NCBI GenBank assembly: GCA_011742915.1
Contig: JAAQTN010000012.1
Span: 50,144-114,143 of the forward strand
Length of the DNA: 64,000 nucleotides
Direction of reading: 5' to 3'
From: Billgrantia desiderata
GTDB lineage: Bacteria > Pseudomonadota > Gammaproteobacteria > Pseudomonadales > Halomonadaceae
The notes under the pieces were generated by a model, which did not search any database, had not been told where the DNA came from, and saw only the letters and a program-made list of their open reading frames with translations. This document shows positions 48,563 through 58,265 of this stretch, one piece after another; position 1 is the stretch's first letter; every line of letters begins with the position of its first letter. Both the position numbers and the translations under genes were made by a program.

Positions 48563-49396
48563 TCAGGCCAGGGCGATACGCCCTTCGAAGACGCGTTCTG
48601 CCGGGCCGGTCATGAGCAGTGGCGCCTCGTCGCCGGACCACTCGATGCGCAGGTCGCCGCCGCGCAGATGGACCGTGACCGGGCTCTCCAGCAGACCCTG
48701 GCGGATGCCGCTGGCCACTGCGGCACAGGCGCCGGTGCCGCAGGCCAGGGTCTCGCCGGTGCCGCGCTCGAACACCCGCAGGCGGATCTCATGGGGCGAT
48801 ACCACCTGCATGAAGCCGGCGTTGACCCGGCGCGGAAAGCGCGGGTGGCGCTCGATCAGCGGGCCGAGGCGTTCGACGGGGGCGGTGTCGACATCGTCGA
48901 CGCGCAGCACGGCGTGGGGATTGCCCATGGAGACGGCGCCGATCTCGTAGCGCTCGCCGTCGACCTCGAGCGCATGCAGCGGGCGATCCTCGGTGGCATC
49001 GAAGGGTAGGGCCGCGGGTTCGAAGCGCGGGGTGCCCATGTCCACCGTGACCTGATCGTCGTCATTGACCACCAGCGTCAGTGGCCCGCCGGCGGTCTCC
49101 ACGTGGATCTCGCGCTTGTGGGTCAGGCGCTGATCGCGCACGAAACGGGCGAAGCAGCGAGCGCCGTTGCCGCAGTTCTCCACCTCGCTGCCATCGGCAT
49201 TGAAGATCCGGTAGCGGAAGTCCATGTCGGGGCTGCGCGGCGGCTCGACCACCAGCAGCTGGTCGAAGCCGATGCCGAAGCGGCGGTCGGCGAGCTTGCG
49301 GATCTGCTCGTCGCGCAGCCGCGCCCGCTGGGTGATCAGATCGATCACCATGAAGTCGTTGCCGAGGCCATGCATCTTGGTGAAGTGCAGCAGCAT
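48563..49396 (-). CDS. dapF: Diaminopimelate epimerase
   Basis: 277-residue cofactor-free epimerase turning LL-DAP into meso-DAP for lysine and peptidoglycan. The two catalytic cysteines lie in [10 protein letters not shown] (about residues 72-81) and LACGTGACA (about 219-227). The start [14 protein letters not shown] is typical. It overlaps the end of lysA by 1-4 bp, so the enzyme making meso-DAP is coupled to the one using it. Confidence 0.97.
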   Translation of the reverse strand: MLLHFTKMHGLGNDFMVIDLITQRARLRDEQIRKLADRRFGIGFDQLLVVEPPRSPDMDFRYRIFNADGSEVENCGNGARCFARFVRDQRLTHKREIHVETAGGPLTLVVNDDDQVTVDMGTPRFEPAALPFDATEDRPLHALEVDGERYEIGAVSMGNPHAVLRVDDVDTAPVERLGPLIERHPRFPRRVNAGFMQVVSPHEIRLRVFERGTGETLACGTGACAAVASGIRQGLLESPVTVHLRGGDLRIEWSGDEAPLLMTGPAERVFEGRIALA

Positions 49397-50688
49397 CAGC
49401 GCTCGCCTCCCTCACCGGGCGCCGCCCCACGGGGCAGCAGCGATTCGCCGGCCCACAGCGACTCGACGCTCTCGCGCTGGCGCACCACGTGGTAGGCGTC
49501 GCCGTCGACCATGACCTCGGCGGGACGCGGGCGGCTGTTGTAGTTCGAGGCCATGACGAAGCCGTAGGCGCCGGCGGAGCGCACTGCCAGCAGGTCGCCG
49601 GCGCCGATCGCCAGCTCACGCTCCTTGCCGAGGAAATCGCCGGTTTCGCACACCGGGCCGACCACGTCGTAGACGGCGCTCTCGCGTACGTGGCGGGTGT
49701 CCACCGGAATGATCGCCTGCCACGCCTGATACAGCGAGGGGCGGATCAGGTCGTTCATGCCGGCATCGACGATGGCGAAGTTCTTGGTCTCGCCGGGCTT
49801 GAGGAACTCGACCCGGGTCAGCAGCACGCCGGCATTGGCGGCGATCGAACGGCCCGGCTCGAACAGCAGGGTCAGGTTCTCGCCGTGCTTCCACTGGGCC
49901 AGGCGCTCGAGCAGCGAGGCGGCATAGTCGAAGGGCTGGGGCGGACGCTCGCCGCGGTAGGGCACGCCGAGACCGCCGCCGAGATCCAGGTGTTCCACGC
50001 TGATGCCGCGCTCGTGCAGGCGCTCGAGCAGCACCAGCAGGCGGTCCAGGGCGTCGAGGAAGGGCGCCAGCTCGGTGAGCTGCGAGCCGATGTGGCAGTC
50101 GATGCCGACGACCTTCAGCCCCGGCAGGCGGGCGGCCAGCTCGTACACCTCGAGCGCCTCGCCCACCGCGATGCCGAACTTGTTGTCCTTGAGCCCGGTG
50201 GAGATATAGGGGTGAGTGCCGGCGTCGACGTCGGGATTGACCCGCAGCGACACCGGCGCCACCTTGCCCAGCCGCTCGGCCACGGCGGACAGGCGCTCGA
50301 GCTCCGGGCGCGACTCGACGTTGAAGCACTTGATGCCCACCTCGAGGGCACGGGCCATCTCGTGCTCCTGCTTGGCCACGCCGGAGAACACCACCTTGGC
50401 CGGGTCGCCGCCGGCAGCCAGCACACGCTCCAGCTCGCCCAGCGAGACGATGTCGAAACCGGCGCCCAGGCGTGCCAGCAGGTTCAGCACCGCCAGGTTG
50501 GAGTTGGCCTTCACCGCGTAGCAGATCAGGTGAGGGTGGCTGCCCAGCGCCTCGGTGTAGGCCCGGTAGTGGCGGGTCAGGGTGGCACGAGAGTAGACGT
50601 AGCAAGGCGTGCCGATCTCGTCGGCCACCTGGGTCAGCGGGACCTCCTCGCCGTAGAGTACGCCGTCGCGGTATTCGAAGTGATCCAT
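49396..50688 (-). CDS. lysA: Diaminopimelate decarboxylase
   Basis: 430-residue PLP enzyme converting meso-DAP to lysine. The PLP lysine is in [13 protein letters not shown] (about residue 57), phosphate binding in [11 protein letters not shown], and the substrate cysteine in [10 protein letters not shown]. Length is normal (about 415-420); it carries a short Gly/Glu-rich tail ([10 protein letters not shown]). It lies 9 bp after lptM and overlaps dapF. Lysine-riboswitch features are not seen upstream. Confidence 0.96.
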   Translation of the reverse strand: MDHFEYRDGVLYGEEVPLTQVADEIGTPCYVYSRATLTRHYRAYTEALGSHPHLICYAVKANSNLAVLNLLARLGAGFDIVSLGELERVLAAGGDPAKVVFSGVAKQEHEMARALEVGIKCFNVESRPELERLSAVAERLGKVAPVSLRVNPDVDAGTHPYISTGLKDNKFGIAVGEALEVYELAARLPGLKVVGIDCHIGSQLTELAPFLDALDRLLVLLERLHERGISVEHLDLGGGLGVPYRGERPPQPFDYAASLLERLAQWKHGENLTLLFEPGRSIAANAGVLLTRVEFLKPGETKNFAIVDAGMNDLIRPSLYQAWQAIIPVDTRHVRESAVYDVVGPVCETGDFLGKERELAIGAGDLLAVRSAGAYGFVMASNYNSRPRPAEVMVDGDAYHVVRQRESVESLWAGESLLPRGAAPGEGGER

Positions 50689-50697
50689 GTTGGTCCG

Positions 50698-50850
50698 TTA
50701 ACTCTCGTCGTCGTTGGGAGCGGCAGCGCCCGTGCCGTAGCGTTCGGCGGCGGCCTCGTCGTCGGGCAGATAGAGCGGCCCCTTCTGGCCGCAGCCGGCC
50801 AGCAGCAGGCTGGCCGCCAGCGTCAGCGCGGCCAGGGCGAGGCGGTTCAT
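50698..50850 (-). CDS. lptM: LPS-assembly lipoprotein LptM (YifL)
   Basis: 50-residue lipoprotein: signal with lipobox LAGC (Cys20), followed by GQKGPLYLP, the conserved LptM motif. LptM helps the LptD-LptE translocon mature in the outer membrane, and its cysteine-anchored peptide sits in the LptD barrel. The ATG overlaps the argH stop by 4 bp (ATGA). GAGGCAGCC precedes it. Gene order lptM-lysA-dapF is widespread in gammaproteobacteria. Confidence 0.92.
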   Translation of the reverse strand: MNRLALAALTLAASLLLAGCGQKGPLYLPDDEAAAERYGTGAAAPNDDES

Positions 50851-52280
50851 GGGCGGCTGCCTCGCAGGGCGGTCAAGGCCTCGCGGGCGCGGCTTGCCGC
50901 GGCGCGCACCTGGTCCGGGGCGGTGCCGCCGATGTGGTTGCGTGCCGCTACCGAGCCCTCCAGGGTCAGTACCTCGAACACGTCGCTCTCGATCACGTCG
51001 GAGAACTGGCGCAGCTCGTCGAGGCTCATCTCGGAGAGATCCTTCTTCTCGCGAATGCCGAAGGCCACCGACTGGCCGACGATCTCGTGGGCGTCGCGGA
51101 AGGCCACGCCGCGGCGCACCAGGTAGTCGGCCAGGTCGGTGGCGGTGGAGAAGCCGCGGCGGGCAGCCTCGTACATGCTCTCCTTGCGCGCTTCGATGGC
51201 CGGCACCATGTCGGCGAACGCCTTGAGGCAGTCGCGCACCGTGTCGAGGGTGTCGAACAGCGGCTCCTTGTCCTCCTGGTTGTCCTTGTTGTAGGCCAGC
51301 GGCTGCGACTTCATCAGCGTCAGCAGGCCCATCAGGTGGCCGTAGACGCGCCCGGTCTTGCCGCGCACCAGCTCGGGCACGTCGGGGTTCTTCTTCTGCG
51401 GCATGATCGAGCTGCCGGTGCAGAAGCGGTCGGGCAGGTCGATGAAGTCGAACTGGGCGCTGGTCCACAGCACCAGCTCCTCGCTCATGCGCGACAGGTG
51501 CATCAGCAGGATGCTGGCGAAGCTGGCGAACTCGATGGCGAAGTCGCGATCGCTCACCGCGTCGAGCGAGTTCTCGGCCGGGCGCTCGAAACCCAGCAGC
51601 TCGGCGGTGACGTGGCGGTCGATGGGATAGGTGGTGCCGGCCAGCGCGGCGGCGCCCAGCGGCATCACGTTGACCCGCTTGCGGCAGTCGAGCAGGCGCT
51701 CGTGGTCGCGGGCGAGCATCTCCTGCCACGCCAGCAGGTGGTGGCCGAAGGTCACCGGCTGGGCGGTCTGCAGGTGGGTGAAGCCGGGCATGATGGTGTC
51801 GGCCTCGCGCTCGGCCAGTGCGATCAGCCCCTCGCGCAGGCGGCCGAGCTCGGCTTCCACCACGTCGATCTCGTCGCGCAGGAACAGGCGGATGTCGGTG
51901 GCCACCTGGTCGTTGCGCGAGCGGCCGGTGTGCAGCTTCTTGCCGGTGATGCCGATCTTGTCGGTGAGGCGCGCCTCGACGTTCATGTGCACGTCTTCGA
52001 GCTTCACCGACCACTGGAATTCGCCGCGCTCGATCTCGCCGCGGATCTCCGTCAGTCCGGCGACGATGGCGTCGCGCTCGTCGTCGGTCAGTACGCCGAC
52101 CCGGGCCAGCATGGTGGCATGGGCGATGGAGCCCTGGATGTCCTGTAGCGCCAGGCGCTGGTCGAAACCGACCGAGGCGGTGAAACGTTCGACGAAGGCA
52201 TCGGTGGGTTCGCTGAAGCGACCGCCCCAGGACTGGTTGGTGCCGGGGGTTGTGGGACTAGAGCTCATCGGCGTGGACAT
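50847..52280 (-). CDS. argH: Argininosuccinate lyase
   Basis: 477-residue fumarase-superfamily enzyme splitting argininosuccinate to arginine and fumarate. Signature [12 protein letters not shown] (about residues 291-302) carries the flexible active-site serine; other motifs are [12 protein letters not shown] and [11 protein letters not shown]. The start is uncertain by four residues (52280 or 52268). It is followed by lptM with a 4-bp overlap, and is divergent from hemC (246-bp gap), an arrangement shared with Pseudomonas. Confidence 0.96.
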   Translation of the reverse strand: MSTPMSSSPTTPGTNQSWGGRFSEPTDAFVERFTASVGFDQRLALQDIQGSIAHATMLARVGVLTDDERDAIVAGLTEIRGEIERGEFQWSVKLEDVHMNVEARLTDKIGITGKKLHTGRSRNDQVATDIRLFLRDEIDVVEAELGRLREGLIALAEREADTIMPGFTHLQTAQPVTFGHHLLAWQEMLARDHERLLDCRKRVNVMPLGAAALAGTTYPIDRHVTAELLGFERPAENSLDAVSDRDFAIEFASFASILLMHLSRMSEELVLWTSAQFDFIDLPDRFCTGSSIMPQKKNPDVPELVRGKTGRVYGHLMGLLTLMKSQPLAYNKDNQEDKEPLFDTLDTVRDCLKAFADMVPAIEARKESMYEAARRGFSTATDLADYLVRRGVAFRDAHEIVGQSVAFGIREKKDLSEMSLDELRQFSDVIESDVFEVLTLEGSVAARNHIGGTAPDQVRAAASRAREALTALRGSRP

Positions 52281-52526
52281 CCTGCGCGTTGCATGCTGTG
52301 GCGTTCATCGGGAAGCCGCCTGCGGCGGCGGCAGTCAGGTCTTGCAGTGTACCAGAGTCGGCGCGGGTGGCGAGGGCCGGCGACCATGCTCGGGGCGCTC
52401 GATTTTTCCTGCCTCGCCCGGTGCTTTATGATGAACGTCAATGACCGACTGCCGACCGTGACCGATAATGTTGCGGCAATCATCGTTGAGCAGGGCCGCC
52501 GGGGCCCGCTGCCTGGGGAGAACCAC

Positions 52527-53465
52527 GTGCGATCCATCAACACGCTGCGCATTGCCACCCGCAAGAGTCTACTGGCCATGTGGCAGGCCGAACACGTTCG
52601 CGATCTGCTGATGGCCGAACACCCGGGGCTCGAGGTCGAGCTGGTGGCGCTCTCCACCCGCGGCGACAAGATTCTCGACACGCCGCTGGCGAAGATCGGC
52701 GGCAAGGGGCTGTTCGTCAAGGAGCTCGAAGAGGCGATTCTGGACGGCCGCGCCGATATCGCCGTGCACTCGATGAAGGACGTGCCCATGCACTTCCCCG
52801 AGGGTCTCGGCCTGTCGGTGATCTTCGCCGGTGCCGAGCCTACCGATGCCTTCGTCTCCAACGACTATGGCTCGCTCGACGAGCTGCCCGAGGGCGCCCG
52901 CATCGGCACTTCCAGCCTGCGTCGCGGGCTGCAGATGCGCGAGCAGCGCCCCGACCTGGAGATCCTGACCCTGCGCGGCAATGTCCAGACCCGTCTGGCC
53001 AAGCTCGATGCCGGCGAGTTCGACGCCATCATCCTGGCGACCTCCGGCCTCAAGCGGCTGGGGCTCGGCGAGCGTATCGCCCAGGAGCTGTCGCCGGAGG
53101 TGTGCCTGCCGGCCTGCGGCCAGGGGGCGCTGGGAATCGAATGTCGTATCAACGACCCTGAGCTGATCTCGCTGCTGGCGCCGCTGGACGACCCCATCAC
53201 CGCCACCCGGGTACGTGCCGAGCGGGCCATGAACACTCGTCTCGAGGGCGGCTGCCAGGTGCCCATCGGCGGTTATGCCACCTTCGAGAACGACGGTCAG
53301 ACGCTGTGGCTGCGCGCGCTGGTGGGCAACCCCGAGGGCACCCAGGTGCTGCGCGCCGAGGGGCGCGGCTCGATTCACGAGCCGGAGGCGCTGGGCGTTC
53401 GGGTGGCCGAAGAGCTGCTGGAGCAGGGCGCCGGCGAAATCCTGGCGCAGGTCTACGGCGCCTGA
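52527..53465 (+). CDS. hemC: Hydroxymethylbilane synthase
   Basis: 312-residue enzyme polymerising four porphobilinogens into hydroxymethylbilane. The dipyrromethane cofactor cysteine is in [13 protein letters not shown] (about residue 248). [13 protein letters not shown] and [16 protein letters not shown] are typical. I chose GTG 52527 because GGGGAG lies six bases before it and the conserved start begins six residues later; a longer in-frame reading is possible but unsupported. A TATGAT -10 near 52426 may be its promoter. It starts the hemCDXY operon. Confidence 0.95.
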   Translation: MRSINTLRIATRKSLLAMWQAEHVRDLLMAEHPGLEVELVALSTRGDKILDTPLAKIGGKGLFVKELEEAILDGRADIAVHSMKDVPMHFPEGLGLSVIFAGAEPTDAFVSNDYGSLDELPEGARIGTSSLRRGLQMREQRPDLEILTLRGNVQTRLAKLDAGEFDAIILATSGLKRLGLGERIAQELSPEVCLPACGQGALGIECRINDPELISLLAPLDDPITATRVRAERAMNTRLEGGCQVPIGGYATFENDGQTLWLRALVGNPEGTQVLRAEGRGSIHEPEALGVRVAEELLEQGAGEILAQVYGA

Positions 53466-54263
53466 ATGGCTGCCGGGCCCGCCGTTCTCATCTGCCGCCC
53501 GGGTGAGCGCGCCGCCGCGCTGACGGCGGCCATCGAGGCCGTGGGCTATGCAGCGCTCAATCTCGAGGCGATGGCGCTGGAAGCGCTGCCGGAGGAACCG
53601 GCAGTGCGCCAGGCGTGGCTCGACTTCGACCATTTCCACAAGGTCGTGGTGGTCAGCCCTTTCGCCGCCGAATGCCTCTACCGCGCCCTGGATCGCTACT
53701 GGCCGCAGCTGCCCCTGGGCACCCAGTGGTACGCGGTGGGCGCGGCCACCGCCGAGGCTCTCCACGAGCGCCTCGGCGTACGGGTGCACCTGCCCCCTGC
53801 CGCTGTCGGCGAGGACACCAGCGAGGCGCTGCTCGAACTCGCCTCGCTGCGCTCGCTGAACGGTCAGCGCGTGCTGCTGGTGGCTGGCGAAGGCGGGCGT
53901 ACGCTGCTGGCCGATACCCTGGCGGCGCGCGGGGCCAGGGTCACGCGGGTGGCGCTGTACCGCCGGCGGCTGCAGGCGCCGCCGCCGGAGCTTCAGCAGC
54001 GCCTGGCCCGCGGCGAGTTTCGGGCGCTGGTGGTCAGCAGCGGCGAACTGCTCGAACATCTGGCAAGATGGAGCACCAGGGTCACCTTGAACCAACCGCT
54101 AATCGTGTCCAGTCGCCGTTTGGCTACACTGGCCAGCAACTTGGGTTTTCGCACTCCCGTGGTGGCGGCGGGTGCCACGCCGGCGGCTCTCGCCAGTGCC
54201 GTGGCCGCAGCCTGTAACCAGGAGGATGCCGATGTCGATCAAGACGATCTCGAAAAGGGCTAG
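53466..54263 (+). CDS. hemD: Uroporphyrinogen-III synthase
   Basis: 265-residue two-lobed enzyme cyclising hydroxymethylbilane with D-ring inversion. Family sequence is weak, as usual; supporting features are FDHFHKVVVVSPFAAECL, WYAVGAATAEAL, RVLLVAGEGGRTLLADTL and VVSSGELLEHL, all at expected spacing. It starts immediately after the hemC stop. The C-terminus has an extra acidic tail (EDADVDQDDLEKG). Position between hemC and hemX makes the call firm. Confidence 0.92.
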   Translation: MAAGPAVLICRPGERAAALTAAIEAVGYAALNLEAMALEALPEEPAVRQAWLDFDHFHKVVVVSPFAAECLYRALDRYWPQLPLGTQWYAVGAATAEALHERLGVRVHLPPAAVGEDTSEALLELASLRSLNGQRVLLVAGEGGRTLLADTLAARGARVTRVALYRRRLQAPPPELQQRLARGEFRALVVSSGELLEHLARWSTRVTLNQPLIVSSRRLATLASNLGFRTPVVAAGATPAALASAVAAACNQEDADVDQDDLEKG

Positions 54264-54269
54264 CGACAG

Positions 54270-55805
54270 ATGAGCAAGCAGACCAACGATCAGGATGAAC
54301 GGAAGGCCTCTTCCGGCAAGGGACAGGACGGCAAGGGCCGCGAGGCGGAGGCAAAGTCGAAGCCCGCCGGCGACAGCGGCAAGAGTGCGGCGTCTTCGCC
54401 AGCGCCGGGCAGCGACGCCAAGAGCGGCGAGAAGCCCGCCGCCGCACCTGCGGACAAGAAGGATGCCGGCCCTGCTGCTGCCAAAAGCGCTCCCGCCGGC
54501 TCCGACAAGCCAGCTCAGCCTGTCGCTCCAGCCCCTGCCGAGACCAAGGCCGCTCAGGAAAAGGGTGGCGACAAGCCCGCTGCGGCCAAGCCCGAACCCG
54601 CCAGCAGCGACAAGACCACCGACAAGCCGGCTGCAGCGGGCAAGCCTGCGGCCAGCGATAGCAAGAGTGGCGGCAAGAGCGACGGCGATACTGCCAAGGC
54701 GGCACCGGTCGGCGGCGCGGCGACCCCGCCGCCTGCATCTGCTGCCAGTGGCGGCGGCCAGGGTGGCGGCCGTGCCGCCGGTGTTCTGGCTCTGATCCTG
54801 GTGCTGTTCCTGGGCATCGGCGCCGGCCTCTTCGCCTGGAACGCCTGGGAGCGCCTCGACGAACAGCAGCAGCGCCTGGCCGAACTCGAGCAGCGCGCCG
54901 AAGGCGCGGCGTCCGCCGACGAGGTCGCCACCCTGCGCGAGGAGCTGGAGCGTGCCGACGAGACCCGCGACGCCGAGGTGGCCGAAGCTATCGAAACCAT
55001 GCGCAGCGAATTCGCCAGCTACCGCAGCGAAGTCGACGGCGCCCTGGACCAGGTGCTGGCCGAGCTCTCCCGCGAGCAGGATGCCGACGAGCGCGAATGG
55101 CTCCACGCCGAAGCCGCCTACCTGCTGCGCCTGGCCAACCAGCGGCTGCAGCTCGAGCGTGACGTGGAAGGGGCCGCGGCGCTGCTGCGTACCGCCGATG
55201 CCCGCCTCAACGAGGCCGACAACCCGGCGCTGCTCTCCGTGCGTCGCGCCATTGCCGCCGAGCTTTCGGTACTCGACGGCGTGCCCCGCGTCGACCGCAC
55301 CGGCCTCTATCTGGCGCTCAACGCTCAGCAGCAGCGTCTGGCACAGCTGCCGCTTTCCCGCGAGCTGGAGGAGATCCCGGCACGCCCCGGCATCGAGGAA
55401 GCGCCCACCGGCGGCTGGCAGGATCAGCTCTCCCGCTTCGGTCAGGAGCTGCGCGAACTGGTGGTGATCCGTCATCACGACGAGGCGCTCGAGGCGCTGG
55501 TCACGCCGGAGCAGGAGGCCTACCTGCGCCAGAGCGCCCGGCTGATTCTCGAGCAGGCCCAGCTGGCGCTGCTCAAGGAGGAGCAGGAGCTGTACGAGGC
55601 CAGCCTCGACAAGGCCCTGGCCATGATCGAAGGCTACTACGACACCGAGCGCAACGAAGTCCAGGCCGTCATCGCACGGCTCCAGGAGCTCAGGGGCGAG
55701 AACATCCAACCCGAGCTGCCCGACATCAGCGGCTCCCAGCAGGCGCTGGCCGAGTTCATCGAGCGTCGTTTCGGTTCGCGCGGCGAGCGGGGAGATGAGG
55801 CATGA
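54270..55805 (+). CDS. hemX: HemX family protein
   Basis: 511-residue membrane protein encoded in the heme operon. The first about 170 residues are a cytoplasmic Lys/Ala/Pro/Ser-rich low-complexity segment; one helix follows (about 172-192, GVLALILVLFLGIGAGLFAW), then a periplasmic coiled coil and a helical domain (DEREWLHAEAAYLLRLANQR is the HemX core). It was once called uroporphyrinogen methyltransferase, but it lacks that domain; its role is unproven. The low-complexity arm is longer than in E. coli. It overlaps hemY by 4 bp. Confidence 0.9.
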   Translation: MSKQTNDQDERKASSGKGQDGKGREAEAKSKPAGDSGKSAASSPAPGSDAKSGEKPAAAPADKKDAGPAAAKSAPAGSDKPAQPVAPAPAETKAAQEKGGDKPAAAKPEPASSDKTTDKPAAAGKPAASDSKSGGKSDGDTAKAAPVGGAATPPPASAASGGGQGGGRAAGVLALILVLFLGIGAGLFAWNAWERLDEQQQRLAELEQRAEGAASADEVATLREELERADETRDAEVAEAIETMRSEFASYRSEVDGALDQVLAELSREQDADEREWLHAEAAYLLRLANQRLQLERDVEGAAALLRTADARLNEADNPALLSVRRAIAAELSVLDGVPRVDRTGLYLALNAQQQRLAQLPLSRELEEIPARPGIEEAPTGGWQDQLSRFGQELRELVVIRHHDEALEALVTPEQEAYLRQSARLILEQAQLALLKEEQELYEASLDKALAMIEGYYDTERNEVQAVIARLQELRGENIQPELPDISGSQQALAEFIERRFGSRGERGDEA

Positions 55806-57061
55806 GAAAGCTGCTGCTGATCGTTCTCTTCGGCCTGGCGCTGGGAGCGCTGCTCGGCCAGCTGATGGTCTCGGTGCCGGGCTACTGGCTGGTGCGCGTA
55901 GGCGATACCTCCTACCAGACCTCGTTCTGGTTCGGCCTGGTGCTGTTGCTGGCTGCCTTCCTCGTGCTGCACTTCGTGCTGCGCCTGCTGATGCGCATGA
56001 GCCACCCCGTCAGCCGGCTCAAGGTGTGGAATCGCCGCACGCGCCACCGCAATGCCATGAAGCGCACCGTGCGCGGCCTGGTGGCGCTGGCCGAAGGGCG
56101 CTGGAAGCGCGCCGAGAAGTCGCTGGTCAAGGCCGCCGACGACTCCAGCACGCCGCTGGTCAACTATCTTTCCGCCGCCCTGGCGGCCCACTACCAGGGT
56201 CGCTACGAGCAGGCCGACACGCTGCTCAAGCGCGCCCACCTCTCCACCGAGGGCGCCGACACCGCCGTCGGGCTGATGCAGGTCCAGCTGATGCTGGACC
56301 GTCAGCAGTACGAGGAGGCGCTGGCCATCCTGACCCGCCTCGACCGTCAGCTGCCCAACCACCCTCAGGTTCTCAAGCAGCTCAAGCAGGCCTATCTCAG
56401 CGTCAACGACTGGGAGGGCCTGCGCCGACTGATGCCGCGTCTGGCCTCGCGCCAGCTGATTTCGCCCCAGGAGCGCGGCCAACTGGAGCTGCGCGCCTAC
56501 AAGGAGCTGCTGGTACACGAGTCGCGCGACCCGGGGAACGTCGAGCGCATTCGCAACCTGTGGGCCGATATGCCGGACTCGCTGCGCGGCAACGTCGAGT
56601 TGATCGTGCTGTATGCCGAAGCGCTGGTGCGGGGCGACGAGGAGGGTATTGCCGAGCGTCTGCTGCGCCATTCGCTCAAGGAGCACTGGGACAGTCGCCT
56701 GGTGCTGCGCTACGGGCTGCTCAACGTCGACCCGGCGCGTCAACTGGTGCATGCCGAGAAGTGGCTGCAGGAGCGGCCCAACGACCCCGACCTGCTGCTG
56801 ACCCTGGGCCGTCTGGCGCTGCGCAACGCCTACTGGGGCAAGGCGCAGGAGTACTTCGAGGCGAGCCAGCGCCAGCGCCCCAGCGGGCTGGTCTGCGCCG
56901 AGCTGGCGCGGCTCTATGCCAACCTGGGCGAGCACAACAAGAGCCAGCTCTACTACCGCCAGAGCGTCGAACTGCTCGACAAGTCGCTGCCCTCGCTGCC
57001 GCAGCCGGCCGAACCCGCCGGGGCAACGGATGCGGAGCCGGCCTCTCCCAAGGCGAGCTGA
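55802..57061 (+). CDS. hemY: HemY family protein (TPR)
   Basis: 419-residue inner-membrane protein with two N-terminal helices (about 2-21 and 41-62) and a tail of TPR repeats (for example EALAILTRLDRQLPNHPQ, EYFEASQRQRPSGLV). The gammaproteobacterial HemY of this type is not the flavin protoporphyrinogen oxidase of Bacillus; it is thought to scaffold or regulate late heme enzymes. It overlaps hemX by 4 bp and ends at a terminator. Confidence 0.92.
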   Translation: MRKLLLIVLFGLALGALLGQLMVSVPGYWLVRVGDTSYQTSFWFGLVLLLAAFLVLHFVLRLLMRMSHPVSRLKVWNRRTRHRNAMKRTVRGLVALAEGRWKRAEKSLVKAADDSSTPLVNYLSAALAAHYQGRYEQADTLLKRAHLSTEGADTAVGLMQVQLMLDRQQYEEALAILTRLDRQLPNHPQVLKQLKQAYLSVNDWEGLRRLMPRLASRQLISPQERGQLELRAYKELLVHESRDPGNVERIRNLWADMPDSLRGNVELIVLYAEALVRGDEEGIAERLLRHSLKEHWDSRLVLRYGLLNVDPARQLVHAEKWLQERPNDPDLLLTLGRLALRNAYWGKAQEYFEASQRQRPSGLVCAELARLYANLGEHNKSQLYYRQSVELLDKSLPSLPQPAEPAGATDAEPASPKAS

Positions 57062-57091
57062 GTCGGCTTCAAACCATCGCAAGGCAACGCA

Positions 57092-57111
57092 AGGGGCGCC
57101 TCGGCGCCCCT
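57092..57111 (+). terminator. Intrinsic terminator of hemCDXY
   Basis: A perfect 8-bp stem AGGGGCGC / GCGCCCCT with loop CTCG (57092-57111), followed by TTCCC. It separates the heme operon from the AI-2E family gene. Confidence 0.75.
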
Positions 57112-57134
57112 TTCCCGTGTCGCAGGAGGACACC

Positions 57135-58205
57135 GTGGCACTCAAGCAGGTCTGGCAGCGCTGGACGTCCCGATATTTTTCCGACGAACAGGCGGTGATC
57201 CTGCTCGTCCTGCTCATTGCCGGCTTTGCCGCCGTGCTCTGGCTGGGGCGCATGCTGGCACCTTTCCTCACGGCACTGGTGCTCGCCTTTCTGCTGCAGG
57301 GGGCGGTAACGCGGCTGACGCAACGGGGCGTGTCGCACCTGACGGCGGTGATCACGGTCTTCGTGGTGTTCGTCGGGCTGCTGCTCAAGGTCGTGCTGTT
57401 GCTGATTCCGCTGGTGTGGTCACAGCTGACCGGCCTGGTGCAGGAGATTCCTTACATCGTCGGTCAGGGCCAGGAGCTGCTGGGGCAACTGGAGACGCGC
57501 TTCCCCAACCTGGTGAGCCCCGAGCAGATGCAGGCGTGGACCGCCATGGCCGGACGTGAGGCCACCCAGCTCGGCCAGCGGCTGCTGGCGCTGTCGCTGG
57601 CTTCGCTGGGTAATGTCATGGCGCTCATCATCTACTTGGTGCTGGTACCGATCCTGGTGTTCTTCCTGCTCAAGGATCGTGCCTTGCTGCTGGGCTTCTT
57701 CCTGCCCTTCCTGCCGGAGAAGCGCACGTTGATGAGTCAGGTCTGGGCGGAAATGGAGGTGCAGCTGAGCAACTACGTGCGCGGCAAGGCGCTCGAAATC
57801 CTCATCGTCGGCACGGTCAGCTACGTCACCTTTGCTCTGTTCGGGCTGCCCTATGCGCTGCTGCTGGGCATCCTGGTCGGGCTCTCGACGCTGCTCCCCT
57901 ATATCGGGGCTGCCGTCGTCACGTTGCCCGTGGCTGCCGTGGCGGGCTTCCACTTCGGTCTCACCCAACCCTTTCTCTACGTGATCCTGGCCTACGGCGT
58001 GATCCAGGCGCTGGACGGCAACGTGCTGGCGCCGCTGCTGTTCGCCGAGGCGGTCAACCTGCATCCCGTGACGATCATCGTGGCGGTGCTGTTCTTCGGC
58101 GGCATCTGGGGCTTCTGGGGGCTGTTCTTCTCGATCCCCCTGGCCACTCTGGTGAAGGCGCTGTGGCTGGCCTGGCCCAGGCAGGAAACGCGACGTCTCA
58201 CATAA
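57135..58205 (+). CDS. AI-2E family transporter (PerM-like)
   Basis: 356-residue inner-membrane protein with about eight helices. The family pattern is clear: LAPFLTALVLAFLLQGAVTRL, then LVPILVFFLLKDRALLLGF and the C-terminal DGNVLAPLLFAEAVNLHPV. The start is GTG 57135, placed by AGGAGGACACC. The group includes TqsA (AI-2 export) and PerM; this one is closer to PerM-type proteins of unknown substrate. It stands alone after the heme terminator and converges on mscS. Confidence 0.88.
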   Translation: MALKQVWQRWTSRYFSDEQAVILLVLLIAGFAAVLWLGRMLAPFLTALVLAFLLQGAVTRLTQRGVSHLTAVITVFVVFVGLLLKVVLLLIPLVWSQLTGLVQEIPYIVGQGQELLGQLETRFPNLVSPEQMQAWTAMAGREATQLGQRLLALSLASLGNVMALIIYLVLVPILVFFLLKDRALLLGFFLPFLPEKRTLMSQVWAEMEVQLSNYVRGKALEILIVGTVSYVTFALFGLPYALLLGILVGLSTLLPYIGAAVVTLPVAAVAGFHFGLTQPFLYVILAYGVIQALDGNVLAPLLFAEAVNLHPVTIIVAVLFFGGIWGFWGLFFSIPLATLVKALWLAWPRQETRRLT

Positions 58206-58208
58206 AGC

Positions 58209-58233
58209 GGGGGCTGCCATGCCGGCAGCCCCC
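58209..58233. terminator. Bidirectional hairpin between the AI-2E gene and mscS
   Basis: A perfect 10-bp stem GGGGGCTGCC / GGCAGCCCCC (58209-58218, 58224-58233) with loop ATGCC lies between the two convergent stops. Short T-tracts follow on each side. Confidence 0.75.
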
Positions 58234-58265
58234 ATGCGCTTTCCTCTCGTTTCCGTGTCGGGCGG

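Noticed and set aside
52569-54095. 508-codon minus-strand frame over hemC-hemD
   Set aside because: Shadow of two well-supported heme genes.
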